NCBI GenBank assembly: GCA_037042185.1
Contig: JAXQJY010000027.1
Location: 2,604,001-2,668,000 of the forward strand
Direction of reading: 5' to 3'
Source of the DNA: Sordariomycetes sp. S80-01Y
Taxonomy: Eukaryota > Ascomycota > Sordariomycetes
DNA length: 64,000 bases
Shown here: positions 10,749-22,414 of the stretch, in pieces
Layout of the letters: every line of letters starts with the position of its first letter
Position numbering within the stretch: the stretch's first letter is position 1
Notes under the pieces: generated by a model
Database searches by the model: none
Told to the model about the DNA's origin: nothing
What the model saw: only the letters and a program-made list of their open reading frames with translations
Position numbers and translations under genes: made by a program

Positions 10749-13076
10749 ATGGCGCCCCCAAAAGGAGCCCGAAAGGCTCCCGTCGTTCGACCCGCGATGC
10801 CGCTGCCGCATGTCAAACGTCAAGCTGCCGCCGCCGCCGCGAAGAACAAAGCTGCCAGCCAGCCGGAATCGGAGGCCAAGGGTGTGACGAGCCCTCAGCA
10901 GCTTTCGCCCTCGGCGACCAAGTCAAGTACCCGTGATGCTGAGACCTCAACCGCTCCTCAACCTAATGCTTCCCGCAAAGCTTCCGTCGCAGTAGCAAAC
11001 GGCCAGCGCCCGCTCGCAGGAGGTGAGTCCCGGCGCCGGCGGCATGTCGACCAGTATGCTGACCTCAATCTTCCAGGAGCCAAGCTTTCTCCTCTTCCGC
11101 ACGAAAAGGAAATGCCTACAGTGTCGCCCAAACCCACGAACGCAGCGCCCAACCTCAACAACCGCCCTCAGAGTGGCGCCGACCGCACGCCCAAGCCAAC
11201 TCAGCCCGCCGCACCAGTCCAGGCCCAATCCCGCGAGGAGACTCCAAAGGAACATGCCGCGATACCATCTGTGAGCATTCCCGCTTCACAGTCCATGCGC
11301 CATATGCCCCCTGCTTTTGAACCTGCTGCGAACAGGCCGGATGCGGTTACTGGGAACAACAGTCAGGGTCCTCGACCGCCTGTCATCAACGGGCACCCGC
11401 ACATGCACAAGCCGCACCCAAGCAATGGCAGCGTACACTTTGGTGCTTTTCACGACTCAACTGGTTCTTCACCTGCGCCTCCTCACTCAGGAGGCGTTGC
11501 CCCTCCCCCAGGCATGCCACCGCACGATGCTCGACAATCTTGGATGCCTCCCGCCGGCCATGGCTACCACCCGAACCTACCACCGGCCCTGGACATGGGA
11601 GTTGGCAGTAACTTTGACGTCTATGCTCACGGTCGTCCTGATCTTGCGTACTCTCATCTTGATCCATATGGCCACTATGGAAATACTCTTCCGCCTTCGA
11701 CTCCACAGAGCTTCCACGAGTCATCGGGATCTGTTCACCACGAGGACGCTCGTCCATACAACCCTTTGCCTTCGTCTACTCCTAGCTACCCACCGCCGGG
11801 ATTTGCGGAAAGTCGACAGCATTCGCAGCCCAGAATGAATGGAAACGGAGGCTACCCGGACGGCGCGCGCCCCTTCCGCTCAGCCATGATGAACGGCGCA
11901 CAAAGGCCTCCTTCGTTCGAAGAACATTTCACGCGCTTTTTCGCCTCTGCCGAGTTTTCTGATTGCACTCTTGAAGTGCGCAACCGGGACTTCGTAATCC
12001 TCGGCGGATTTCCGGGTCATCGCATGGTTCTTAGCCGGAGCCCTGTCTTCCACGACTTGATCCGCCAACACCTACTCCATGGCGGCGATGACCGTCCCCA
12101 CCTGCTCTTACGAGTTGAAGACGATTGGATTGATCCCTCCTCCTTCTACGAAGCCCTTCAGAACCTCTACGGATTTCCTCTGTTCCAACCGGAGCACCCC
12201 AACAGCGCCGCCCACGACTACATGTCGGCTGGCACTCGCATTGAAAAGCTAAGATATGCCCTTTCTTATGCTGCTGCCGGTCGCCTCATCGGATCGGAAC
12301 CGGTTACCCAACGAGGCTGTGAGATCGCCTCTCAGCTCCTTGCGCCCGAGACCGTCGAAACGGCTTTCGAGTTTGCCGTTGATTTGCATGAAGACAAAGG
12401 CACACATGATAGCTTCAAATGGGGAGACGGGTCGCTTGTTCTGCTCGATGCTGTCCTCTCATTCATCCTCAGTGCGCTTCCCGCGGACTTTGAGTTTGAA
12501 CCTAATGCCCTAGGTTCGCCCTACACAAGGCTCCCCTTCGATGTCCCCTCACCTGCGAAAGTCGTCAGGGAGGCGGCTCCGCCCGTCATCGTACGCGGTA
12601 ACGGTCACAGTAGAGGACTGTCTTCGCAAAACGCCAACATCCAGTTCGGAGACTTGTCCATTAACAAGGGAGACGAGCCTGGTGCTAAGCAAGTGGATGA
12701 TGCTCTCCGTTCGACCCTTTCTCGCATTATTGTCAATCTGCCGTTTGGCTACCTCAAAGGCCTACTTGAAGCACCTTTCCCGCCAACCCGCCTTCAAATT
12801 ACCGATGCGAAGAGGTATCACATTGTCAGTGATGCTGTTAGCGAACGCGAAAAACGCCGGGAGCGTGCTATTGAGGCTCTCCGGAAGGGCCGTGTCCCCG
12901 AGGCTGCCGCCATTGTGGCCAAGCTCTGCTCCGTCGAGCCAACCTTTATTGGGCAGTGGTCAGCTGTGGGTTGGAAAGAGGAGATCGAGTACTCGACTGA
13001 GGGCGGCGCCGTTCTGAGGCGCCAGTGGACGCCGCTTAGGGAAGAGAACAGAGCACCTGCTCCTGAGTACCCCTGA
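10749..13076 (+). CDS. BTB/POZ-like protein with long proline/serine-rich N-terminus
   Basis: The first ~370 residues are low complexity, rich in Pro, Ser, His and Ala, and look disordered. A folded part begins near residue 380 (FSDCTLEVRNRDFVILGGF ... HRMVLSRSPVFHDLI), resembling a BTB/POZ fold with its SDV.L / H..VL..RS.VF pattern. A conserved-looking C-terminal region follows, including a basic helix (EREKRRERAIEALRKGR). The frame is open throughout, but 11023-11076 is almost certainly a 54-bp intron: donor GTGAGT, branch point GCTGAC, acceptor CCAG. Removing it leaves the frame intact and gives 757 aa instead of 775. Homologues seem confined to filamentous ascomycetes. I do not know its function; BTB proteins often mediate dimerisation or recruit Cul3 ligases. 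Confidence 0.75.
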   Translation: MAPPKGARKAPVVRPAMPLPHVKRQAAAAAAKNKAASQPESEAKGVTSPQQLSPSATKSSTRDAETSTAPQPNASRKASVAVANGQRPLAGGESRRRRHVDQYADLNLPGAKLSPLPHEKEMPTVSPKPTNAAPNLNNRPQSGADRTPKPTQPAAPVQAQSREETPKEHAAIPSVSIPASQSMRHMPPAFEPAANRPDAVTGNNSQGPRPPVINGHPHMHKPHPSNGSVHFGAFHDSTGSSPAPPHSGGVAPPPGMPPHDARQSWMPPAGHGYHPNLPPALDMGVGSNFDVYAHGRPDLAYSHLDPYGHYGNTLPPSTPQSFHESSGSVHHEDARPYNPLPSSTPSYPPPGFAESRQHSQPRMNGNGGYPDGARPFRSAMMNGAQRPPSFEEHFTRFFASAEFSDCTLEVRNRDFVILGGFPGHRMVLSRSPVFHDLIRQHLLHGGDDRPHLLLRVEDDWIDPSSFYEALQNLYGFPLFQPEHPNSAAHDYMSAGTRIEKLRYALSYAAAGRLIGSEPVTQRGCEIASQLLAPETVETAFEFAVDLHEDKGTHDSFKWGDGSLVLLDAVLSFILSALPADFEFEPNALGSPYTRLPFDVPSPAKVVREAAPPVIVRGNGHSRGLSSQNANIQFGDLSINKGDEPGAKQVDDALRSTLSRIIVNLPFGYLKGLLEAPFPPTRLQITDAKRYHIVSDAVSEREKRRERAIEALRKGRVPEAAAIVAKLCSVEPTFIGQWSAVGWKEEIEYSTEGGAVLRRQWTPLREENRAPAPEYP

Positions 13077-14223
13077 ATGCCTATTAGATCTCCTGCCGGA
13101 GAGGATAGGCTATCTCACACGAGCTCCACGTACGGTAGTTCTAGCCAAGGACCATGATTTTGGCCCGCGGTTCAACAAGACTACAGTAGTCTTGCGAGTA
13201 TGACCGCGAAGAAGGATCAGCAGCAGCTTATGGGAGGCTGCACGCATGTAACTCGACGAAATTACATGGTATGGTCTTTAGGGGATCATCTTTCGGGTTA
13301 TAGAGTATCCCGTGGGCACATCATGGATCACCACGGCATCACCCAGACCGCTGGCTCGGGCGAGTCGGTAGTGGCATTGTATGTGCACAGCTTCAGGCGA
13401 CGGGAAGGTCTACATGAATAACAACAGTCTGTATGACACGGTTGTTAGACCAGCTGGCACTGAAGCAGGGCTCTATTGGAAGAGGGACCACGGGGCTATG
13501 GGGCGTCTGGCGCGTCGGCAGCTTGGGCCAGACTGTGATGGAAATGCCCGATGAAGTACGAGATATCCGAATACACCCAGTAGTTGCAATGGTAATGACC
13601 GTCACGCTTTACTCTGTTCAGGTTTGAAGTGACATTGTTACCCAGTACCAGTAGCCAGTGATTAACCCCAGTGCAGGGCTGCCCGTCTGCAGTACTTCTC
13701 ACCTCTGCAGTCGTCCGGGTAGCGAACCCAGAGAGTGTTGAGGTTCTGATGAGCCTCGGAGAAGGCGGGGGAGAGCCGTACCCCTGTTGCCCCACACAGG
13801 GCAGGCTTGGCTCAATTCCAAGGTTCCCCAGAGGCAAGACCGAAGAGCGCAAGAGCCTGCATGTGCCCGAGCCGAGGCTTAATTACAGGCTTCCTCCCCA
13901 GAACCCCGACGGAACGGAGCTGTTTGTCTTGTGCGACTCCTATCCTCGCCTACTACGCCACCACATCGCATCGTGCTCTTCACTCCTCAAAGACTCCAAC
14001 CGCTGGTTCAGACATTGCATCACGCGGACGAGTTGTGTTGGACGTACCCCATCGGGCGCGTGGATGTTTCCTGCTCCGCCGGCATTTGGCTCGCGCGTCA
14101 TAGGGCGCAAAGCTCTCCTCGCCCATTCCACCCCAAAAGATAAGCCGCACACACAACTCGATCGGCCCCTCTCGATCTTGCACCCGCTTCATACGGCTCG
14201 AATAGTTCTCTAGAACAGCCATC
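13077..14223. other. Intergenic, 1.1 kb
   Basis: Holds the 3' flank of the BTB-like gene and the leader of the TMEM135-like gene. The overlapping frames here have no recognisable product. Confidence 0.5.
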
Positions 14224-15925
14224 ATGGCATCAGCGACGCCGCCGCCGCAAGATCCCTCTGGCGTCGCCAAACCAGCATCCTCTCCCTCGATCACCGACCC
14301 CATTCTCCGCAACACCCTGCGATACACCGTCTCAGCGCACGAGTACGCTGCTCTGCACAAATACATTCTCTCTCGGTCTCGTGCTCTCAAACGCGTCACG
14401 CCCACGCCCCAGGCCGTTGACAAGGCCCTCCGACCCAAGCAGGGACGCGATGACTTCAACGTGCGTGCCGTGCGGCATGCGCTGAGGGTGTTTGCCGCTA
14501 CATGGATTGGTATGAAGAGCTGGGAAAGCGTCGCGAAGAGACTGCAGAACAAGGGCGACGGAGCACGACCACAAAAGGTCCCTTTCTACAAAGCTCCGGC
14601 TTTGAGGCTGAGCATCAGCTTGAGCACCATCTTGCTGCTGTATAGGATGCTGTTTCGGTTTCTGACCAGGTTAAGGGGCCACTTGCTGGACCCGCAGGTA
14701 GAGCCATTCAGGAGGCGGAATCCGAAGACCACAGCTACTCTTACCTCGCCATACGCCCCGGCTATAGGAGCTTCGCTGGCTGGTCTGGCGCTGGGCGTGT
14801 ATCCCTCTGAGCAACTTCGCGTCACGATCGCCATATACGCCATGTTCCGCGCCTTGGAGTTTGGCTGGAACGTCTGCGAAGGCGAGGGCATGGTGTGGGG
14901 AGTGAAGAATGGACGCAAGAGGGAGCGCCCGTGGTGGTTTGGCAGTTGGATGTTGCAGCCGCTTGCCTTTGGACAGCTGCTGCATGCCGTGGTGTTTGAT
15001 CGGGAGTGCTTCCCGATGCAATACGGGGATTTCATCTTCAAGCATTCGAGCGCGTACCTGCACACGCGCCCCTCGGACTGGCCGGCGCATTTGAAGTGGC
15101 CCAAGACGTACCAGATTGTCGACAACCTGGCCGAGATGGCGAAGCTGAACTGGCCGTAAGTTGTCTCGACCCGGTAGAAGAAGAGGTTCACTGACGAGAA
15201 GCAGGCCCTACATCTCACCAACACTCTTCCCTAAGAAGAAGGACGTCCTCCCACCTACTGTGACCGCAGTGTCACCTCTGACCTCCCGCGCTCACCCCCT
15301 CATCACGTCCCTCTCCTGCGCAACTCTCCATCCCTCCGATCCATCCTGTCTGCGAACATACCTCAACTTCTGGCTCGAGTCCTTCCCTCCTCTTGCACGA
15401 TTCTTTTTCACCATCTACTCAGTTCTCACCATTCTGCCTCGCATTAAGACTTTCTACAACTCACCCCTGTCCACCGTTAATAAGGTCCTGGCCACGTCGT
15501 TGCGTACGTCTACATTCGTCACTGGCGCTATTTCTACGGCGTGGGCGTCAATCTGTTTCTTCCAGACTTTCCTGCCGAAGCATGTCCTTGCCACCCAACG
15601 TTTCTTCCTGGGCGGCTTCTTCGCCGGTCTATGGGCGTGGGTGGAACGTCGTCACGGCCGCGGTGTCTTCCTATACAGCGCGCGTGTGAGCGTGGACAGC
15701 CTGTGGAAAGTCGGCATCAAGCGCCGTTGGTGGAAGGCCATGAAGGGTGGGGACGTTTGGATCTTTGCGTTGGCGTTGATGGTGACAGGCGTGGTCTATG
15801 AGAAGGACGCAAAGGCGATCCGGGAGAATTCGTGGCGGAAGGGCATGAGCTGGGTCAGAGGTGAGGGATGGAGGGACTGGAGCATAGAGGAAGATGAGGA
15901 AGAGGACGAGAAGAAGGAGCAGTGA
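14224..15925 (+). CDS. TMEM135-like integral membrane protein
   Basis: Exons are 14224-15155 and 15205-15925. The 49-bp intron carries branch CACTGAC, and the product is 550 aa. Several hydrophobic segments are visible, including LRLSISLSTILLLYRMLF near residue 125 and APAIGASLAGLALGVYP near 180, with more in the second exon. The block around the splice site (QPLAFGQLLHAVVFDRECFP ... TYQIVDNLAEMAKLNWPPYI) matches the N-terminal domain shared by fungal TMEM135 homologues. TMEM135/PMP52 proteins are linked to peroxisomes, mitochondrial dynamics and lipid handling in animals; the fungal role is unclear. The C-terminus is strongly acidic (EEDEEEDEKKEQ). The start has a good context (GCCATCATGG). 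It converges with the OPT gene about 105 bp downstream. Confidence 0.75.
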
Positions 15926-16030
15926 TTTAATCAGCTCTCTGTCAAGAATTGTTGTGTTACGATACCACGTGTTTCAATATACCAGCTTCTTAGTCCACGT
16001 TCTCCCTTATGTGCAAGTGCAGCGCGCAGC

Positions 16031-18966
16031 TCAATTCGAAGGTACAGCATTCAGATCCCACCAAGGGTAAAACCGTCCTCCCTCAGGTAAATACTTCAAC
16101 AAGCAAGTCTGCAGCCCCTCGCAGCCCTGAGAGATCACGGTGTTTCCCCACCACACAACACTCGTGTCCGTCCACTGCACGGAAAAGAACTGCAGTACGG
16201 CGGAGAGCGCGATTGCGGCGGAGAAGGCAGCAGACAGGACGAAGTTGTACTTGGACCAGAAGCCAAGGTAGCGAGAGCGGATGTAGTGCCAGGAAAACCA
16301 GGCGACAGGCACGGCAGGCCAGAGGTAGGAGAAGTCTCGAGGCCGTCAGCATGCCACGATTAAAAAGGGAGCGGGAGGGGAGAGGGGACGTACTGTATAT
16401 TCCCCAGTAGACACCACCGTAGAAGACGGCGACGATGTGTACCTGTCTGAGGAACCGCACCTTGGGGAACATTTTCTTCAAGCCCCAGAAGATCAGGACC
16501 ACACCCGCGCCGATGGGGAACCCCATCAGCAGCCACTGGTAGGGCGCGCCGGCGCCGAAGGTCTTGCGCGGGCCGATGGTCCCCCACATGACGCTGGCGG
16601 TGAAGAAGGAGTGAGTAATGGGGCAGGTGAAGCGGTTGGGGGCCTCGGGCGTGCAGACGTCCTTGATGCCCATCTGGAAGACCATCACGCCGGTCGAGAC
16701 GATGGTCGAGACGAAGGTGGCGACGACTTGGCCCCAGAACGTGATCCTGGGGGGAATCTACCCCTTGTCAGCACTCGGGCCCAGTAATATCCGAGGAGCA
16801 AAGCTCAAAAGGGAAGACTCACCTTAAGGTAATGCGCCAACTTCAGGTCGTTGCTGAAGGTGATGGTTTGCTGGCAGGTGACGTACCCGTAGCACTTGAA
16901 GAAGTTCAGCGCCAGCGCGTTGCCCTCGGCGATCAAGCCGCCAAAGAATTCGGCCAGCACGTTCAGGGAGATGGGCACGCCGGTCATGGCGGTGACGATG
17001 CCGACGGGGACGATGAATATGAGGCAGAGGGCGATGCCGTAGAGGGGCACCGCGGGGGAGGTCCACGTTGGCCAGACGGCGAGGCCGGTGCAGCCGAGGG
17101 CGGTGGCTAGGACGAGGATTATGAGGTACCACCATTCAGATACTAGAATAGGAGTTAGAACGACTCGAGAAAGGAGGGATGGGCTGCCGGAGGCTCAGAG
17201 TATAGAAATGGGGAAAGGGATCTAACCTTCAGGATAGGCTCGCATGAGGCGGGCGTGTACGTCAGCAAACTCCTCAAGCTCGGTGTTGTGCTCCCGCGGT
17301 CCGTCCTTCTTTTTCCTGCTGAAAGCCCCCTTGACACTCTTCCACATGCCCTTGAAACCCAGACCGACTTCATAACGATGGTACAGGAGAATATGCGTGA
17401 TGACGGCCGAGTACACGCAGAAGAACAGGCAGTAGCTCATAATCATAGCCGGGCTCAGGTACGGGAACGAATACTTCATAAACTTTTCGTGGTCGTACAG
17501 CCCGCGCTCGTCTATTGTCTGCGTAATGTCGTAGAGCGCCCCCGTGTGGTCGAAGGCCTGGTTGCTGTTGATGGGCAGGTAGGCCGTGTTCCACGCGTTG
17601 GTGTACCACAGGCCGAGCATGCAGATGCCCGCGACGAACATGCCGGCCGCCAGGTTGAAGATGGAGAAGGACGGGTACATGAGCGGGTCGTAGAGGAAGG
17701 ACACGATGTTCCAGTCGAAGGTCGGCAGGGGGTTGAAGAGGCCCATGCCATTGGACATGCCCGTGAGGACCGTCAGCTCGCGGTTGTTGGGCGCGATCCA
17801 CGTCATCCACGCAAAGACCGACAGCGCGGAGAAGAGGTAGTTTGGGATCCAAAAGTAGACGAACATGAGCGCAAAGGCGAGGAAGAAGAACCTGTACCTC
17901 GAGATGGTCCAGATCTTCTTGAACGGACCTGGTACAGCTACATTGCCTTCGTCGTGCAGTGACGAGTTCAAGGCAATGGTGACAAGCGAAGCCGGCCAGA
18001 CGCAGTAGCTCGGGTAGACGAGGAACCGACGTGCAATACCCGCCAGTCCGTAGCCCATGAAGTTGGTCGCAAGGTTGTTGATGAACATGTACCCGAAGCT
18101 GCGGGCGTAGGCCTGGTTAAAGTAGAAGGGGAGGTACTGCACCCAGAAGATGTAGTTGCTGTAGGGCATCATGATGCTCACGCTGGCCATGATGGCGATA
18201 AACATGTGCTCCTTCTTGTTGAACTTGCCCGGGTTGAGCTCGAGGTACGTCCCGAAGTAAGGTATCGTGAAGCCGATGCCTCGGGGCACCCAGCGCTCCC
18301 AGGCCTTGGCCACGGGAAACGCCAGCAGCTGGGCGACGTCCGCGGTGAGGGTGATGCTCGGCAGTCTGATGCTGAAGAGCTGGTTCACGAAGGAGATGAA
18401 GGCGCTGAAGAACAGGCCAATGACCCAGGCGCGCACCGTCGAGACGGGAGTGGTGGGGTCGTCGTGATTGTCGACGACGGCGCGCACCTCTGCGTAGGGG
18501 GAGTTGTTGGTGATGAGGGCGGCCTCAAGCTTCATCTCCTCGATGATGGCCTCGTGCTTGTGCGGATTCTCCGCGATGTCCCGGTTGGAGATGAACTCCT
18601 TGATGGACTGCATCGCCTCGAAGGGGAAGTTGGGGTCTCCGTCGTGGAGCCGGACGATGTGCTTCATCATCTTCTGCACCTCGCCCAGGCTCATGGCCGA
18701 GGCGGCCTCTTTGGCTTCGAGGATGTCGTCCTCGGTGGCGTTGAGATGGCCGCCGACTTCTTTGACGGTGTCTTCTTCGAGCTCGATTTCTCGTTCCTTC
18801 GGCTGTCAGTATCATCAGATTGCAAAGGAATCAAGTGAAAACGTACAGCCCCAGCTCCGGCTCCGGAAATCCCCTCGCCCTCGCTCTTTTCATCCCTCTT
18901 CTCCCCCAACGTGCCCGCCTGCTGCTCCTGCTCACTTATGATTCCTTTCTTCTCATCCACGGGCAT
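16031..18966 (-). CDS. Oligopeptide transporter (OPT family)
   Basis: This plasma-membrane proton-coupled importer takes up small peptides or related compounds. Five exons on the minus strand: 18966-18847, 18802-17227, 17142-16823, 16757-16394 and 16335-16031, total 894 aa. Introns are 44, 84, 65 and 58 bp; the 44-bp first one is very short. Family motifs are clear: SPYAEVRAVVDNHDDPTTP before the first membrane helix, NPGKFNKKEH, KCYGYVTCQQ with DLKLAHYLKIPPR across the third splice site, and NFSYLWPAVPVAWFSWHYIR across the last. About 14-16 membrane helices are expected and the hydrophobic segments fit. The N-terminal ~100 residues are acidic and cytosolic. Substrate (peptides, glutathione, siderophore or metal chelates) cannot be read from the sequence. 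Confidence 0.95.
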
Positions 18967-20268
18967 CTTTGATTCCGTCTTGATATAATCAGTTCAAGAA
19001 AGAAGAGCAATCAAAAATCCAGCGTCGCCTGGACGGGAGATAATACAGGATGGAAGCGGAGATGGCGGCGCGGGACATCGTGGGCGGCGGATCCGTGTAT
19101 TTTATCGTCTACGGAGATCTATCACAGTAAGCTCTCGGACGTGGCGTCAACAGCCCTGTCGCGATGGGCCTCAGACTTTTCCCCTTGGGGACGTATGCCA
19201 AGGGTCCAGCGTCCATGGTGGATAAGGGGGGCATGCCAGGGTCGAAGAGGTGGATGGATAGTCAGTAGACAGTGCCGCACGACTGCCGAGCTCTTCCATC
19301 GTCATTGGGTTGTACCAAGATTTCGATTCCCATAGAGTTTCAAAAAGGCGATTTTCACCAATCCCGGGTGTTCAAGACTCATCGCAACTGACCAAGAGCC
19401 ATATAAACGCTCGTTCGGCTATCGTTGATCTCCGACGGGGCGTTGAAGTTCCACCCTCGCCCCCAACTCCACGTCCCCTGGCCATTTTCGCCATAGCGTC
19501 AGTTTTGCGCGGCAGACAAGCTGCAGCGGCCGCAGACCACAATCTTCCAATGATCTTCCAAGACGAATCATTTTCCTCTCACGCCAATGGGCGACACAGG
19601 ACGATCATAGGGAGCGTCAAGAAGGCGGCTACCTCTAAAGGCCTTCAGAATCCTCCACTGGCTTGTCGCTGGCCACAGTTGGGCGAGGGCAAGTTCCGGG
19701 TCCAGACCACTGGTTTTCCCGCGTGGGGTGCTGCGAGCGTGCGGCGCATTCGACAATCTCAAGTTGATAGATCGTGGAATTTATCCCTCAATCTGGGAGG
19801 CCGTTCATCTACGCAACGTGGAAGAGCAGAGAGGCTGCTTTGGACCCTTATCTTAGAAGGGCTGGAGTTGAGATGGAATGGGAAGGTCGGCGGATGATCT
19901 TCGTGGGATCCATCAAAGAAGCTCTGAGGTGCCGCCCCCGCACGGGACATCCGTCTCAGGGTACGTACCTCCCCCTGGACTTCACTAGGAGGTGCTGGCC
20001 GCAGGGGGCGGCAGTGGGATACTCACTTCGTACGCACATCTCGTAGGAAGCCCTCAAAGTATCACGTCGCCCGTCTTGCATGAGTCTAGCTCGACATTAT
20101 CATTGCCTTAGGGCCGACGCCAAAGCACTATCGACGGTGGTAGGACGACCTTTCAAGGGAACAAACCCGGTAAACAAACTGGGCGAAACACGAGCGTCGC
20201 CCATGTATCGACCTTGATGGAGCAGTAGAAATAAGTGAGCCACGAGGAAAGGCGACGGGAGCAGTGTC

Positions 20269-20428
20269 ACGTGGGAATCACGGGCTCTCGGATTTGAGGG
20301 AATCTAAGCCCCATTTTCGGCATTTAGTGTTGGCTAACACGCGTTGAGACGTGGGAATCACGGGCTCTCGGATTTGAGAGAATCTAAACCCCGTTTTCGG
20401 CGTTTAGTGTTGGCTAACACGTGTTGAG
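20269..20428. repeat. Two tandem copies of an 80-bp unit
   Basis: Copy 1 is 20269-20348 and copy 2 is 20349-20428, head to tail with no spacer. I count five differences in 80 positions, all transitions, three of them at CpG. A CACGTG box overlaps the left boundary of copy 1 (20268-20273). Another (within ACACGTGT) is near the end of copy 2, where copy 1 has CACGCG. The unit lies 400 bp upstream of the DUF7587-like start codon. Confidence 0.9.
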
Positions 20429-20691
20429 ACGCGTCTTCCCTCCCACGCATGAAGTTCACTCTCGGTGTAGAAGCAATCTTTGGTTGGCTACATTTCAGAA
20501 TGAGCGGAAAGATAATGTGCCTATGCAGAAGTCGATTACTAATTACAAAGAGTGCTGTGTGAATTCACAGCAGAGTATGGGCATCGCTGTGGTGAGTTGT
20601 GAAAATGCAGTAACCAGAGCAGGAGGGCGAGGATAGAACATGATTGGAGCGAGAGTGCAGACGGTCCCATCAAGACGACGGACAGAAGACG

Positions 20692-20699
20692 TATATAAG
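20692..20699 (+). promoter_or_regulatory. TATA box of the DUF7587-like gene
   Basis: TATATAAG lies 127 bp before the ATG at 20826, followed by a CT-rich tract. Confidence 0.6.
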
Positions 20700-20825
20700 A
20701 AAGCTCTTGCCGCTCTATCCCTTCTTGAGATTTCTCATCCTTTCACACTCTCGCTGCAATTGCAACTTGTGTTCCCCATCCCCTTCTTCGCTCTCGAATT
20801 AGCCCTGGTTAGTACGTATTGAGAT

Positions 20826-21302
20826 ATGGGTACCCACAAGGTTTATAGATTCTTCCGCGTCGAAGATGAATATTCCCGCGACCAGACCGTAATGGGCGAG
20901 GATCTGTGCGCTGCAGTCTCAGAAGACGAAGATTCAGAAACTCTAGGGGCTTTTGAGCCGGCAGACGAGTATGAGCTTCGACAGTTGGAAGAAGATGTTG
21001 CCAACCAGGCAGATTGGGGCAATAGACTCCCTACAGCCTTAATCTCGGTGGGCGATAACGAAGCTATAGCCTATGAGCAAGCCTTTAAAAGAAAGGCAAG
21101 GGGTCTAAGGAAGGTTCGTATTGTATGCATTGTCATTGATCTCGCCACAGCAGAGGCCAGCGTTGAGTTTCGCAACTTCCGTGAGCTCGCGAAGAAGTTA
21201 GAGGTGTGGATTCCAAGAAAGGCCTGGAATTACTCCTGGACCGAGTACGTCTTTATGCATCGAATTCCCGCCGAGTTCATTGTTGAAATTCGCAATATTT
21301 GA
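20826..21302 (+). CDS. Small DUF7587-like protein
   Basis: 158 aa, no intron. The order of features recalls fungal DUF7587 proteins: an N-terminal YRFFRVEDEYSR strand, a middle ADWGNRLPTALISVGDN block (usually NR.P.PFISVT), a central VRIVCIVIDL strand, and a C-terminal EYVFMHRIPAEFIVEI strand. The fold has distant similarity to ADP-ribosyltransferase-like domains in my recollection, but I see no residues that prove an enzyme. The N-terminal half is acidic. The protein is shorter than many DUF7587 proteins, so it may be only the core domain. It has a clean TATA box and an unusual tandem duplication upstream. Function unknown; proteins of this type are numerous and variable between fungal strains. 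Confidence 0.65.
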   Translation: MGTHKVYRFFRVEDEYSRDQTVMGEDLCAAVSEDEDSETLGAFEPADEYELRQLEEDVANQADWGNRLPTALISVGDNEAIAYEQAFKRKARGLRKVRIVCIVIDLATAEASVEFRNFRELAKKLEVWIPRKAWNYSWTEYVFMHRIPAEFIVEIRNI

Positions 21303-22414
21303 CGTCGCTGGCGCTGGCCTGGCGGGGAGTGAGCGGAGATGGCCTGCTGGAACACGTGTGCGTTTTGAGGTGTATGGATAGCGTGTGTCAAGGCTACGAA
21401 GCAAAGGCCGTCTCGCTCGGTGCCATTCGAAGCAATGGTAGTCTATCTGCACGCTTACTTTCTTTGTTCTCCTGGGAGTTACACGCAGTACTCGGAGATT
21501 GTCGTTGGATGAGGGCAATTCGTTCTCGACGGATTGTCCTCCACCCCTAGCACTGGTTTTCCCACGGGGTTTTTACAGTGCTGCCACGCAAGTGCGATGG
21601 GGGGTTGGGGGTTTTCTTCGGGTAGCACGTACGTAGAATATAAACGAGTTGGAACATGCAGTTGAAAGCGTGTCCCGTGAGATGTGGGACGTAGCCCTTT
21701 GGAGTCGACTCGTTGTGACATAGTGCCTCTTTCCGATTTTATGCCGGATGACAATATCTTCCACTACCAGCACTTGAAGTACCCGTCGAGACTCAACTGG
21801 CAAGTGCCCTGCGGCGTGGGAAAACACCACTTCCAGCGGCGACGTTTAGTTCTAGAAGCTACGTCCATGCTGAAATCCGAACCCGACAGGTTGGTGTGCT
21901 CGACCTCGAAAACCTTCCCCTTTTGATCCATTTGACAGCCGGTAGCAGGAGTTCGCAACGATACGTCTTGTGCAGGACGACTGATAACTTGCGCCTGTTC
22001 CGTTGCTGCTCCATCCTGTCTCAACCGATCCCTCCTTGCCCGAAATGCAGAGACCCTTCAAGTTTCGCACATGGGACGGGGACATGGGAGGGGCGCATGG
22101 GGCGGTCTCCAGAAGCAGGAGTAGGCCGCCCGCACGGAGAGATAGAGGCGAACAGTCCAGAGTCATTTCCTGCATGGCCATGACGGTAGTTCAACACGGA
22201 TCTGCTGGCTTACACGCGGGGTTCTGCTGTATCACGTAAGAATCCCACTTAAGCTTAAATGCCGATTCTGCGGCTCACAGCATGGAATTAATATCAAGCC
22301 AATTACAACGTCGATTTATTTGTTCTCATATGATCAATATGTCCAGAAAGCCTCACTCAGCTGCCTCCGGTTGGCTCATGCTGGCATATGAGGCTCGCTC
22401 CGGAGGCCTCGAGC
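21303..22414. other. Convergent intergenic region, 1.1 kb
   Basis: Lies between two 3' ends. Only short overlapping frames are present, with no recognisable product. Confidence 0.5.

Larger units (their letters stand above)
18967..20825. other. Intergenic, 1.9 kb, containing an 80-bp tandem duplication
   Basis: A 195-codon plus-strand frame at 19310-19897 has no recognisable content and is probably chance. The right third is the promoter of the DUF7587-like gene. Confidence 0.5.

Noticed and set aside
18206-18838. 210-codon plus-strand frame opposite the OPT gene
   Set aside because: The minus strand encodes the conserved OPT N-terminal motifs.
19310-19897. 195-codon plus-strand frame in the OPT/DUF7587 intergenic region
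   Set aside because: No domain, many frames overlap it on both strands, and the peptide looks like random low-complexity sequence.
20269-20428. Terminal repeats of a transposon or a CRISPR-like array
   Set aside because: There are only two directly abutting copies with no spacer, no target-site duplication and no transposase gene; a simple tandem duplication explains it.
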